From contig JAITVV010000017.1 in the NCBI GenBank assembly GCA_031285625.1, positions 1 through 64,000 of the forward strand: a DNA stretch of 64,000 nt, given 5' to 3'. Shown here one piece after another: positions 45,509 through 53,974 of the stretch. Position 1 is the first letter of the stretch. Every line of letters starts with the position of its first letter. This DNA comes from Prevotella sp. (GTDB taxonomy: Bacteria; Bacteroidota; Bacteroidia; Bacteroidales; Dysgonomonadaceae). The notes under the pieces were generated by a model that worked only from the letters and a program-made list of their open reading frames with translations, searched no databases and was not told the origin of the DNA. The position numbers and the translations under genes were made by a program.

Positions 45509-46545
45509 TCCTCTAAGATATCCAGTTGTAACTCTACAAAGCCAGTGTTTAATAGCAATGTATACTTATTCTGATAAAGTAATTCTAACCTCTTTTTTAT
45601 TAAAACTACCTCATCCTCAATTATTTCTTTATCCGTTGCCGATTGACACCGAAGGAGAAGGTATTGATCTCTTAGCCGAAAATCCAAATTTAAATAAGTA
45701 CTGTCATCAATCATACCCTGAACAAGTGTTATCAGCAATAATGGCGATATGATCACATTATTTAAATCCCCTTCTGTTTCAATTGTATATTTAAACTCAT
45801 TTCTATTCAACTGTTCTAATTTGAGAAAATTATTCAGAAAATTTATTTCAGACTTTAAGAAAACCTTGTCTCTATTGCAATCATATAGTTGATACCTCAA
45901 TAATTGGCCCAATTGCATCAGCATATCAGAAGTCTTCTTCGGATCTGTTTTTACCAGAGCCGATGTATTTGTTAATGTTCTGGATAAAAATCCCGGAGTT
46001 ATTTGTCCTTTCAGTTTATTTACTTCCGATTGAAGATGCTCATATTCCAGTTGGCTTACACGCTCATTGCCTACTAACCAATTACGAAATAATACAAGGG
46101 CGGATATTCCCCAAAAGCATATTACTATATTCATAAAGGTTGCCAGATTATCGACCATAATAAGAGGGTTAGTATATGAAGTTACCCTGTGTGGCAATTC
46201 CAATAGATTACGTACCAAACCTTCCTGTAATACAGCTAATGTGGGCAATAAAAATACACCTAAAGACAGGATAACGGAATAACTAACAAACTTGCCTTTT
46301 AATAGATATCTAGGTATTAGAAAATAGTAATTGAAACACATGGCTGCAAGATATTGTAGAAACGAAGAGAAACAAATCACATAAATACGATTCCCTAAAA
46401 CATTACTACAGTCTTGATAAGCTATAAATACCTGATTGAAAGTGATTATAGCTCCAATCATGATAAAAATAAGATACCTCCAGATCCGATATTTTGGATC
46501 GATCAGAAGAAGAGGTACCTTGTATTTTTCTATAACTTTATTCAT
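45505..46545 (-). CDS. Catalytically dead LytS-like kinase (module 2)
   Basis: 346 residues. Four membrane helices, then a kinase-like domain in which the histidine is replaced by glycine (QITPGFL, residue 185). The N-box is LITLVQGMIDDST and the G-box is absent. The segment LLRYQLYDCNRDKVFL is kept almost unchanged from the module 1 copy, although the lost residues differ (Ala there, Gly here). That suggests an old, maintained non-catalytic role. Confidence 0.87.
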   Translation of the reverse strand: MNKVIEKYKVPLLLIDPKYRIWRYLIFIMIGAIITFNQVFIAYQDCSNVLGNRIYVICFSSFLQYLAAMCFNYYFLIPRYLLKGKFVSYSVILSLGVFLLPTLAVLQEGLVRNLLELPHRVTSYTNPLIMVDNLATFMNIVICFWGISALVLFRNWLVGNERVSQLEYEHLQSEVNKLKGQITPGFLSRTLTNTSALVKTDPKKTSDMLMQLGQLLRYQLYDCNRDKVFLKSEINFLNNFLKLEQLNRNEFKYTIETEGDLNNVIISPLLLITLVQGMIDDSTYLNLDFRLRDQYLLLRCQSATDKEIIEDEVVLIKKRLELLYQNKYTLLLNTGFVELQLDILEE

Positions 46546-46566
46546 TTCTACCTTGTCTCAGTAAAA

Positions 46567-46574
46567 CAAAGATA
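46567..46574 (-). promoter_or_regulatory. -7 box (TATCTTTG) of the module 2 kinase operon
   Basis: Minus-strand TATCTTTG 22 bases before ATG 46545, just after the stop of the TonB receptor gene. So the signalling genes can be transcribed separately from the receptor. Confidence 0.55.
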
Positions 46575-46576
46575 CA

Positions 46577-48925
46577 TTAAAAATCAAGTCTGTATACTAC
46601 ATTAAAAATAGAATTCTTGATTCTCCTAGGTTCAATAACACCTGTTTTAAGATTATATTCATGTCCGAAATATTCCTTGTATCCTGTTGCGTTTGCACCC
46701 TTAACTGCGATTTCATGTGAAACTCTTTTTCGGTTCATCCTGTAGCTGATCGAATAGCTAGCTAGGAACATAGGAGAAAATTGTTTTGAGAAGGCCCGGC
46801 TCTCATCATATTGTGTTTCTTTGTCAGGATGAGCTAATGTAGCCTGTTCATCTATCGGAGAATACCTGTCTCCACCCTGTACCGTTAATTTTAGATTTAC
46901 TCCCAATACATTTTGCTTATTACTTCCCAGCATCCACTCTTTACCAACCAATCCGTTAACTATAAAATTACGATTAAATTTAGTACTATGCCATACACCA
47001 TCTCCACCAGCATATTCAGAATTGAATACAGAAGCAGTAACCATATAATACAGACCTTTTGTCATATATTTTTCAAATGTAACATCTATCCCATAATTAC
47101 GGCCTTTTCCTTTATTTACTAACGCATCTTCCACGTAAAATGTACTACGGTTAAGAACTGAATACGAACTATCTGCTATTACAGGCACATCATACAAATA
47201 CTGGAAGTAAGGCTCAACTCTTAGATTCATATCATCCGAAATCTTATAGTTATACGATAATGCTATATGATGCGTTTTAGTAAAATCAAGATCTTTATTT
47301 ACTTGTTTATCTCCTGTTGCCTTTGTTTTCACAAAATATACATCCATTTTTTCCATACGGCTATGCAAACCATAAGCCAGGCCAAAAGAGCTTTTAGAAG
47401 AGGCCTGCCACTTGATAGCAGCACGTGGCTCTATTGTCCAACTGTTATTAAGCGTCAGTATTTGCCCATTTGCTCCTAAAGTAGCTGATATTTTATCATT
47501 CAGATCAAACAGAGAGCTTGAATAGGCTGAAATAAGATTGGTATTACCTTTCCCTTCTGAGATTGTTTCTAAAGGCTGTGCATCAAACGGAGCTAGACTC
47601 AAGTCCATATTATATCTCATATTCGTTAGGGTAAAACCCGTTTTATTTGTATGCTTCGCGCTGTATTTCTTATTGAAAGAAGAAGTAAGAACCAAGTTTG
47701 TATATTTACTTCTGAAATCAAGATTTGGAGTTGAATTCATATTTACATCATATATATCTTCCCATGCATCTGTTTTAGAATATGTAGCTGCCAGAGTTGT
47801 TTTCAATAAGGCATTATTGCTGAAGAAATAACGGTGACTTAATCCTCCGGCTGCAGAAATCTGCTTCATTCTCGAGTCCTTTGCATCATCTCTATATTCC
47901 CATTCTTCCGGATCATCTATCTCAGGTTTTATATTATCTTTCAAGGCTGTGCCCCATACAGAAAAGATACCTGCACTCTTTGTCGGAAAATTCAATTTAA
48001 AGTTTAAATCCTGATAATCCAATACCTGATCCATATCTCCGGCAGGATTTACTTTATTCATCAAACCTGTTGTAGAATACCTGTAATTAAATATATATGA
48101 AGAGTTATGTTTCTTACTTATCGGCCCCTCTGAGGCAAAGTCAAGACCAAGTATTCCGGCTTGCACGGTATGTTGAAATTTCTGATTATTACCATTTCTC
48201 AGTTTCATATCAAATACCCCTGAAACAGCATTATTATATTCGGCAGGAAAAGCTCCGGTAAAGAAGTCTGAATTCCCCAATACATTACTACTCAATGAAG
48301 ATAATATACCGCCTCCCAGTGTAGCAACATCCGCAAAGTGATTTGGATTAGGTATTTCCACATCTTCCAATCTCCATTGAAGAAGGCTGGGAGCATTACC
48401 ATGCACTGATATACCATTGTTGCCTATTCCCGGAGAGATTCCTGCAAATGAGCTTACCAGTCGGGCCGGGTCATCCAAGCCTCCGGCGTAGCGCGACGCT
48501 TCTTCTACACTTAGCATATGCCCTCCGGATAGTGCCATCTTATTGAGGGGTTCATTCTTGTTTGTCTGAACCGAAACTACTACTTCACCCAGTTCTTGTA
48601 CACTTTCTTTCAGTTGAATCTCGATAGAAACTTCTTTAGCAGAAGTAAGCATGATCTCTCTGATTACATTGGTTTCATATCCTATTGATGTTGCCTGCAA
48701 ATCATGTCTTCCTACTGGAACATTTTCCAGAATAAAGTTTCCGTCATCGTCAGTAAATGTTCCTATATGAGGAAGATCCAGTAAACCAACTGAAATAGAT
48801 GATAATGGTGCTCCTGAAGAACGGTCTACGACGGTACCTTTTATGTTTTGAGTCAATTTGTTTTGTGCAGATACGTTTATTGTAACGAATATGCAGATTA
48901 GTAGAAATGTAATTGCTTGTTTCAT
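46577..48925 (-). CDS. TonB-dependent receptor with carboxypeptidase-regulatory N-terminus (module 2)
   Basis: 782 residues: signal peptide MKQAITFLLICIFVTINVSA, regulatory domain (QNIKGTVVDRSSGAPLSSIS), TonB-box-like ELGEVVVSVQTNKNEP, plug (LVSSFAGISPGIGNNGISVH, RLEDVEIPNPNHFADV) and a barrel ending in FNVVYRLDF. Comparable to the module 1 receptor in size and layout, but diverged, and without a DUF4249 lipoprotein gene beside it. Substrate unknown. Confidence 0.92.
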   Translation of the reverse strand: MKQAITFLLICIFVTINVSAQNKLTQNIKGTVVDRSSGAPLSSISVGLLDLPHIGTFTDDDGNFILENVPVGRHDLQATSIGYETNVIREIMLTSAKEVSIEIQLKESVQELGEVVVSVQTNKNEPLNKMALSGGHMLSVEEASRYAGGLDDPARLVSSFAGISPGIGNNGISVHGNAPSLLQWRLEDVEIPNPNHFADVATLGGGILSSLSSNVLGNSDFFTGAFPAEYNNAVSGVFDMKLRNGNNQKFQHTVQAGILGLDFASEGPISKKHNSSYIFNYRYSTTGLMNKVNPAGDMDQVLDYQDLNFKLNFPTKSAGIFSVWGTALKDNIKPEIDDPEEWEYRDDAKDSRMKQISAAGGLSHRYFFSNNALLKTTLAATYSKTDAWEDIYDVNMNSTPNLDFRSKYTNLVLTSSFNKKYSAKHTNKTGFTLTNMRYNMDLSLAPFDAQPLETISEGKGNTNLISAYSSSLFDLNDKISATLGANGQILTLNNSWTIEPRAAIKWQASSKSSFGLAYGLHSRMEKMDVYFVKTKATGDKQVNKDLDFTKTHHIALSYNYKISDDMNLRVEPYFQYLYDVPVIADSSYSVLNRSTFYVEDALVNKGKGRNYGIDVTFEKYMTKGLYYMVTASVFNSEYAGGDGVWHSTKFNRNFIVNGLVGKEWMLGSNKQNVLGVNLKLTVQGGDRYSPIDEQATLAHPDKETQYDESRAFSKQFSPMFLASYSISYRMNRKRVSHEIAVKGANATGYKEYFGHEYNLKTGVIEPRRIKNSIFNVVYRLDF

Positions 48926-48944
48926 GATTTTATTTATTATTTAA

Positions 48945-49124
48945 TTATTTATTCTTCAAAATTGTCATCAGCCGGTAAAGCTTATCGAAAATATTTCTTG
49001 TCCCTTTTGTAGCTTTAAGTTCACTACTCAGTACTTCTTCTAAGGCTATTAAAACCTTGTAACAATCGGTAGTACTGACTGCCGACAGATAAGATACTTT
49101 TCCTATTACTTCTTTTTTATTCAT
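48945..49124 (-). CDS. HU-head-like small protein (module 2)
   Basis: 59 residues: MNKKEVIGKVSYLSAVSTTD, then CYKVLIALEEVLSSELK and IFDKLYRLMTILKNK. It aligns end to end with the 61-residue protein at 25849-26034 (shared MNxKExI, DC.KV..ALE.VL..E, FDK...L). Both resemble HU/IHF helices 1-2 without beta arms. It ends 19 bases before the TonB receptor gene. Same sequence type in the same place in two modules supports a real gene of unknown function. Confidence 0.6.
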   Translation of the reverse strand: MNKKEVIGKVSYLSAVSTTDCYKVLIALEEVLSSELKATKGTRNIFDKLYRLMTILKNK

Positions 49125-49152
49125 CGTAGTTTGTTGTTATATGATTATGATG

Positions 49153-49220
49153 TAAAAGTAGGATTTGAGTCAAAGTCAGATTAAAATATGAGACAGATCA
49201 GGCTGGTTCTTCGACAGAAT
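49153..49220. promoter_or_regulatory. Candidate promoter and paired repeats of the module 2 receptor operon
   Basis: A near-consensus -7 box TACTTTTA (minus strand, 49160-49153) is followed upstream by TGAGACAGATCA (49189) and TTCGACAGAAT (49210), whose GACAGA cores are 21 bases apart. The nearer repeat is 29 bases from the box, the same geometry as at 26740-26810. Confidence 0.4.
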
Positions 49221-49225
49221 AGCGT

Positions 49226-50089
49226 TTATTGTATACGAAGCTTTGTCTCGTTTCTTTCAAAAAATAGTTTCCTATCCCTGATAACAATAATTACAGATAA
49301 TATTAAGAGAAGGCCTGTTTGTATTATTTTACTATCAGGATGAGGAGCAAAAAGCTCATTAAAGAAACCAGCTGTAATATGAAAGATAATCGTGACAAGT
49401 ATATTACGCCCCGTCTTATAGTACAACCAGTTCATAATTAAGACATACGGCACAATGCTAACAAGAAAATTCACACCATATATCCATCCTGTTTCTACGA
49501 TATTACTCTGGTAATAATCGCGTATAGTGGAAAGTGGCAGATGCCAGATACCCCAATATATCCCAAAGATGAATGAAGTCGTGAATAGATTGAATTTACT
49601 GCGCAAACTATCTGTACCATAGCTATGCCAGGCTAATTCTTCGATTAGTGGAGCTATAATAAGTAAAAACCATACAGGAAAAATTCCGGAAGAGAATGTA
49701 AATTCACCCGTAATGATGAATTGAGAAGGACTATACCCGAAGAGTAAAGAGATAGCCTGAGCCAGCATTATACTGACGGGCATGACTACACATGCCAATA
49801 TAAAATAAGGCAATCTTATGTCCTTAAAATTAAAAAAGCGCCCTTTTACATCCTCACGAAGGTTAGAATTCCGGGATATCAAAATATATGACACTCCAAC
49901 CGGAGCCAAAAGCCCTATAAATGCTAATAAACTCGCAATATTAAGATAAATATCCTGATAGGGGCTGATCTGGCTAACATACCCTGCTGTAAACCAAAAC
50001 AGCCATGGAATAAGGGTTGATAACAAATAAAAGGTTTTTACCTTTTTGTAGTCGAAGATAACGGAGGGGGATTTTTTTGAAGTTTTCAT
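49226..50089 (-). CDS. CPBP-family intramembrane metalloprotease
   Basis: 287 residues with about eight membrane helices. The motifs PLIEELAWHSYG, GIYWGIWHLP and HITAGFFNE correspond to the EExxxR, FxxxH and HxxxN/E boxes of CPBP (Abi/Rce1-like) proteases. The arginine of the first box appears to be histidine here. Substrates of bacterial members are mostly unknown; some protect against bacteriocins. A long hairpin ends directly before the start codon (50091-50140). Confidence 0.85.
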   Translation of the reverse strand: MKTSKKSPSVIFDYKKVKTFYLLSTLIPWLFWFTAGYVSQISPYQDIYLNIASLLAFIGLLAPVGVSYILISRNSNLREDVKGRFFNFKDIRLPYFILACVVMPVSIMLAQAISLLFGYSPSQFIITGEFTFSSGIFPVWFLLIIAPLIEELAWHSYGTDSLRSKFNLFTTSFIFGIYWGIWHLPLSTIRDYYQSNIVETGWIYGVNFLVSIVPYVLIMNWLYYKTGRNILVTIIFHITAGFFNELFAPHPDSKIIQTGLLLILSVIIVIRDRKLFFERNETKLRIQ

Positions 50090-50090
50090 A

Positions 50091-50140
50091 TCCTATGTAT
50101 TTGTTGATGTTTAATTATTACATCTCGAAAATACATAGGA
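50091..50140. repeat. 12-bp perfect inverted repeat adjoining the protease start codon
   Basis: TCCTATGTATTT (50091-50102) and AAATACATAGGA (50129-50140) pair perfectly. Inner arms GATGT/ACATC extend the stem. On the minus strand the hairpin ends one base before ATG 50089, so in the mRNA it would hide the initiation region. It could also be an operator. Spacing is too short for an invertible promoter. Confidence 0.6.
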
Positions 50141-50236
50141 ATAGTACCCTATATCAGAATATGATACTAAACGGGTTATTCTGTATATGAACGATTATTT
50201 ATTGTATACAAGGAGAATTTAGATAGGTTTTATTGT

Positions 50237-51307
50237 CTATATTTTCTTCGGGCTTATTTTACTTTTCCCCAGAATGAAAGGAAAATACTTAGTAATAATA
50301 TAAATAGGGATAACAGATATAAGTATCATAATAGCACACATAACGGCAGACTCCACAGGAGTGAATACCTGATTTGCATGAGAGTCTCCTCCCAGTATAA
50401 ATAAATATATGGTTTTTACCCATCCTGTGATAATCAGGTGGAAGGCAAATATTATCAATGTGTTTTGACTTAGGTATATTAAAAAGCTGGATTTCATATT
50501 TGTGAATATCCGTGTAAAAAAGAAAATAGCGAATGCACCTACCACACCATTTACATAATATACGAATATATTTTTTCCGTAATTGCTTGTATTCATATCA
50601 ACGAAACCATTCCAGCGGGATAGCAGGATGCCTCCTACCAAGAATAGGACGCACAGCACAATTTTACTAACCACATTAGGATCCATCTTATCAATAAATC
50701 TCTTCATAAAGAAACCAAATGTATAGAAAGGTACTGCCATTATAGCACTATCCAGGCTCCAATAAAGATTTATTTGTGCATAATTGCGCAAATAAATTAT
50801 GACAAGGCTCAAAATATTAATAGCAATAAGTCCAAAGTATTTTTTCTTGTCCAGAGATAAGAAAAAACAGAATATCAGACGACATAAAAACAGTGCTACC
50901 AAAAACCAAAGGGGGATGTTTATCATGGTAGATATGGATGTATGATAACCTTCACCTAACAACATACCTACCATTGGTTTAATAAATCCTTCGATGAAAT
51001 TATGCTCGTAAAGTTCCGGATGTCGGCGAAACGTAACTAATAACCACCAGACATAGGTTATTATATAAAACCACATATATGGGATAAGTAGCGATTTAGC
51101 TCCTTTCTTTAATGTATCGGATATTGTGGAAGCACCTTTATCAACAAATCCAGATAATATAAAAAACAAAGGCATATGAAATGAAAGTATCCAGTTAATG
51201 AATACCATATCAGTCATATATACATGATCTATAGCGACACACCATACACCAATCAACTTAGCATAGTCTATCCAATGTAAACGAACTTTCTCTTTAGATT
51301 CAATCAT
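50237..51307 (-). CDS. Acyltransferase-3 family membrane protein
   Basis: 356 residues with about ten membrane helices. LHWIDYAKLIGVWCVAIDHV followed by FHMPLFFILSGFV is the typical start of acyltransferase family 3 (WDxxK..., conserved histidine in the first helices). Members O-acylate sugars of the surface polysaccharide. No polysaccharide genes are adjacent, so the acceptor is unknown. Monocistronic as far as can be seen. Confidence 0.85.
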   Translation of the reverse strand: MIESKEKVRLHWIDYAKLIGVWCVAIDHVYMTDMVFINWILSFHMPLFFILSGFVDKGASTISDTLKKGAKSLLIPYMWFYIITYVWWLLVTFRRHPELYEHNFIEGFIKPMVGMLLGEGYHTSISTMINIPLWFLVALFLCRLIFCFFLSLDKKKYFGLIAINILSLVIIYLRNYAQINLYWSLDSAIMAVPFYTFGFFMKRFIDKMDPNVVSKIVLCVLFLVGGILLSRWNGFVDMNTSNYGKNIFVYYVNGVVGAFAIFFFTRIFTNMKSSFLIYLSQNTLIIFAFHLIITGWVKTIYLFILGGDSHANQVFTPVESAVMCAIMILISVIPIYIITKYFPFILGKSKISPKKI

Positions 51308-51392
51308 GTAATAAGCAAAAGTTTATGCGTTACGAAATTGTATTGATAACGTTAAAAGTATCAAAAAATATCGAATACGGCTAATTGAGACA

Positions 51393-52841
51393 TTATTTTT
51401 TATTTAACTTACTATGCTTGATACCATAAGTGAAATAAATAATAAAACCTAATACAGTCCATCCTATCATTCGCTCCCAGGTACTCCACGGTAGCGACAC
51501 CATTTGTACGATGCAGATTGCAGCACCAAGGAGTGGTATAAAAGGGACAAAAGGAGTTTTGAAAGGGCGTTTCAGGTCAGGTTGTGTTTTACGTAATATA
51601 ACAATCGATATACAAACTATTGTAAATGCCATCAATGTTCCTATCGATACGAGTTCGCTCAACACATGTAAAGGAAACAAGCCAGCAATCAAGCCTGTCA
51701 CAATACTCGCAAAGATAGTTGCATTATGAGGAACTCCATGTTTAGGATGAACTTTAGAGAACACTTTGGGCAATAGCCCGTCTTGTGATATAGAGTAATA
51801 AATCCGTGATTGCCCAAGCATCATCACCAATATAACCGAACTGAGACCTGCAATAGCTCCCAACTTAATAAATGGACTCAACCATGCCAATCCCTCTCCT
51901 GCACGATCGATAGCTAAAGCAATAGGTGCATCCACATTCAGGTCTTTATAATTGACGATCCCTGTTAATACAGTTGTCACTGCAATATAAAGTAATGCAC
52001 ATATAATAAGTGAAATCAATATACCTTTTGGCATATCTTTTTGTGGATTTTTAGCTTCGCCTGCAGCTGTAGAAAGTGCATCGAAACCCAGATATGCATA
52101 AAAAACAACTGCAGCCCCCCTTAGTATACCCGTCCATCCAAAACTCCCATATCCTCCGGTATTCTCAGGAATATATGGTACCCAATTGCTGGTATCAATA
52201 TAGGATAATCCAAAACCGATAAAAAGCAGAATAACGCTCACCTTGATAACCACAATCACATTGTTTACCAAAGCCGACTGTTTAATTCCCCCAATAAGGA
52301 ATGCTGAAACAACAGCTACAATAAACACCGCAGGGAAATTAATTATTTTACCAGTCCATACCCAGCTTCCATCTTTAAGATGATCAAAAGTAGCTCCTGA
52401 TATCTGATGGGGAAAATCAACACCCCATTCATTTAGCAGGCTCAACATATAGCCAGACCATCCAACAGCAACGCTGGAACAAGCAAAAAGGTATTCAAGA
52501 ATAAGAATCCATCCTACAAACCATGCCAATATCTCCCCCATTGTGGTATAGCTATATGAGTATACTCCACCAGAAACAGGTATCATAGCAGCAAATTCGG
52601 CATAACACAGTCCTGCCATCACACAACTTAAAGCAGAAATAACAAACGATATAGTGAGAGCCGGACCTGCATACATAGCTGCAGCCTGCCCTGTAATGAC
52701 AAAAATACCAGTACCAACAATAGCCCCAATACCTAGTGTAACAAGATTAGTTGCAGAAAGACTTCTTTTAAGTCCCCTATTTACAGTAGGTTCATTGAGT
52801 ATTGCCGAGATATCCTTTTTCTTGAATAACCTGTCAATCAT
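51393..52841 (-). CDS. APC-family amino-acid permease
   Basis: 482 residues from ATG 52841; the promoter box at 52858-52865 excludes the ATG at 52877. Twelve-plus membrane helices. LSATNLVTLGIGAIVGTGIF and FYAYLGFDALSTAAGEAKNP match the cationic amino-acid transporter (CAT/YhdG) branch of the APC superfamily. It probably imports or exchanges amino acids by cation symport. Substrate not predictable. Confidence 0.9.
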   Translation of the reverse strand: MIDRLFKKKDISAILNEPTVNRGLKRSLSATNLVTLGIGAIVGTGIFVITGQAAAMYAGPALTISFVISALSCVMAGLCYAEFAAMIPVSGGVYSYSYTTMGEILAWFVGWILILEYLFACSSVAVGWSGYMLSLLNEWGVDFPHQISGATFDHLKDGSWVWTGKIINFPAVFIVAVVSAFLIGGIKQSALVNNVIVVIKVSVILLFIGFGLSYIDTSNWVPYIPENTGGYGSFGWTGILRGAAVVFYAYLGFDALSTAAGEAKNPQKDMPKGILISLIICALLYIAVTTVLTGIVNYKDLNVDAPIALAIDRAGEGLAWLSPFIKLGAIAGLSSVILVMMLGQSRIYYSISQDGLLPKVFSKVHPKHGVPHNATIFASIVTGLIAGLFPLHVLSELVSIGTLMAFTIVCISIVILRKTQPDLKRPFKTPFVPFIPLLGAAICIVQMVSLPWSTWERMIGWTVLGFIIYFTYGIKHSKLNKK

Positions 52842-52857
52842 AATGGAAATTTTTGTG

Positions 52858-52865
52858 CAAAAATA
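52858..52865 (-). promoter_or_regulatory. -7 box (TATTTTTG) of the permease gene
   Basis: Minus-strand TATTTTTG 17 bases before ATG 52841, giving a very short leader and deciding the start. Confidence 0.5.
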
Positions 52866-52968
52866 AGGAAATAACAAATTAAATCTAAATATTTAACCTT
52901 TATATTACTTTACACAATAAAACAAAATACTGGAACCTAATGTTTTATCAATAATAAATGATATTGAT

Positions 52969-53334
52969 ATGACACAGATAAAGTTAAAACGTGTATATGA
53001 AGATCAGTCTGATAGCGACGGCTTCCGTATATTAGTAGATAAGCTATGGCCAAGAGGTATGAAGAAAGAGCACCTGCATTACGATTTATGGGCAAAAGAT
53101 ATTACTCCCTCCTCTAATTTACGTAAATGGTTTCATGATGATATACAGGACAGATGGAATGATTTCTCTGTGATGTACCAGAAAGAACTAAGTGATTCTA
53201 CATATGCAAAAAATTTAATTGATAATATAAAATTCAGAAAAGTAGTAACTTTACTATATGCCTCTAAAGAACCAGAACATAACCATGCAAAAATATTAAA
53301 GGCATACCTAGATAAGATGCTTGAGAAAAAATAA
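52969..53334 (+). CDS. DUF488 (YeaO-like) protein
   Basis: 121 residues. FRILVDKLWPRGMKKEHLHY and WAKDITPSSNLRKWFHDD are the DUF488 signature (RxLVDRLWPRG; APS..LR.WFxHD), and the C-terminus LLYASKEPEHNHAKILKAYL fits. Full length for the family. Function unknown; widespread and conserved. Lies in the 580-base space between the permease and the SUKH gene, on the opposite strand to the permease. Confidence 0.88.
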   Translation: MTQIKLKRVYEDQSDSDGFRILVDKLWPRGMKKEHLHYDLWAKDITPSSNLRKWFHDDIQDRWNDFSVMYQKELSDSTYAKNLIDNIKFRKVVTLLYASKEPEHNHAKILKAYLDKMLEKK

Positions 53335-53352
53335 TCTTTCCCGGAATTTTGT

Positions 53353-53360
53353 TAAATTTG
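53353..53360 (+). promoter_or_regulatory. -7 box (TAAATTTG) upstream of the SUKH gene
   Basis: TAAATTTG 61 bases before ATG 53422. No -33 element at proper spacing. Confidence 0.4.
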
Positions 53361-53421
53361 CTATTCTCTCTAATAAACGTATGCCTTGCTGCTGAAATTA
53401 CATTAATAAAAACTCGGATAT

Positions 53422-53970
53422 ATGCCAACATTAGATGACTTTCTGGACCGTATTGAACTCCTAAGCGATGATTTTAAATGGTACAATTACAAACAGAGTC
53501 CTGCAACAAAGGAACAGATAGAGATGTATGAAAGAAACCATGGTCTTCAATTTAATGATGATATAAAGATATTTCTTCTGACATATGGTGCCGTTATACT
53601 CGAAGTGGAAGAAAAGATATGGCCGCGTCCGAATGAATATGACGTTTTACCAGCATGGGAATTTGGCTATGGCCTGTTTATCTATGGTCTATCTTCGAAT
53701 AAAGATATGCTATCATGGCTCACTTATGACGAAAAATTTCTCGAAACAATGACTTCAGGAGATATTTCATTAGGACAATTATTTTATAAACGTACGGGAA
53801 ATCTATACAGAGCATATATCAATAATGATGTAATCACTATAGAGTATGACAGACTGGGCAATGATAAAGAGATATATAGCGGAAATTTTTATGATTTTTT
53901 GATCAATGAGGTTAACAAGCTTGATGCAGATTATCAAGAGTATATAAAGATACATAACAAACAAAAATAA
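53422..53970 (+). CDS. SUKH (SMI1/KNR4) family protein
   Basis: 182 residues. SPATKEQIEMYERNHGLQFN, then DIKIFLLTYGAVILEVEE, matches the SUKH fold start (pxsexeIxxlExxxGxxLPxdyxxfL). A further GYGLFIYGLSS and DRLGNDKEIY segment follows. Many SUKH proteins are immunity factors against contact-dependent toxins, but no toxin gene is adjacent. It lies 4 bases before proC and is probably co-transcribed with it. Confidence 0.75.
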   Translation: MPTLDDFLDRIELLSDDFKWYNYKQSPATKEQIEMYERNHGLQFNDDIKIFLLTYGAVILEVEEKIWPRPNEYDVLPAWEFGYGLFIYGLSSNKDMLSWLTYDEKFLETMTSGDISLGQLFYKRTGNLYRAYINNDVITIEYDRLGNDKEIYSGNFYDFLINEVNKLDADYQEYIKIHNKQK

Positions 53971-53974
53971 GATT

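Noticed and set aside
50091-50140. Invertible promoter at the CPBP gene
   Set aside because: Only 26 bases lie between the arms, too short for the known Bacteroidales promoter inversions, and no invertase gene is near.
53422-53970. Toxin-immunity locus around the SUKH gene
   Set aside because: No toxin-like gene beside it; its neighbours are DUF488 and proC.
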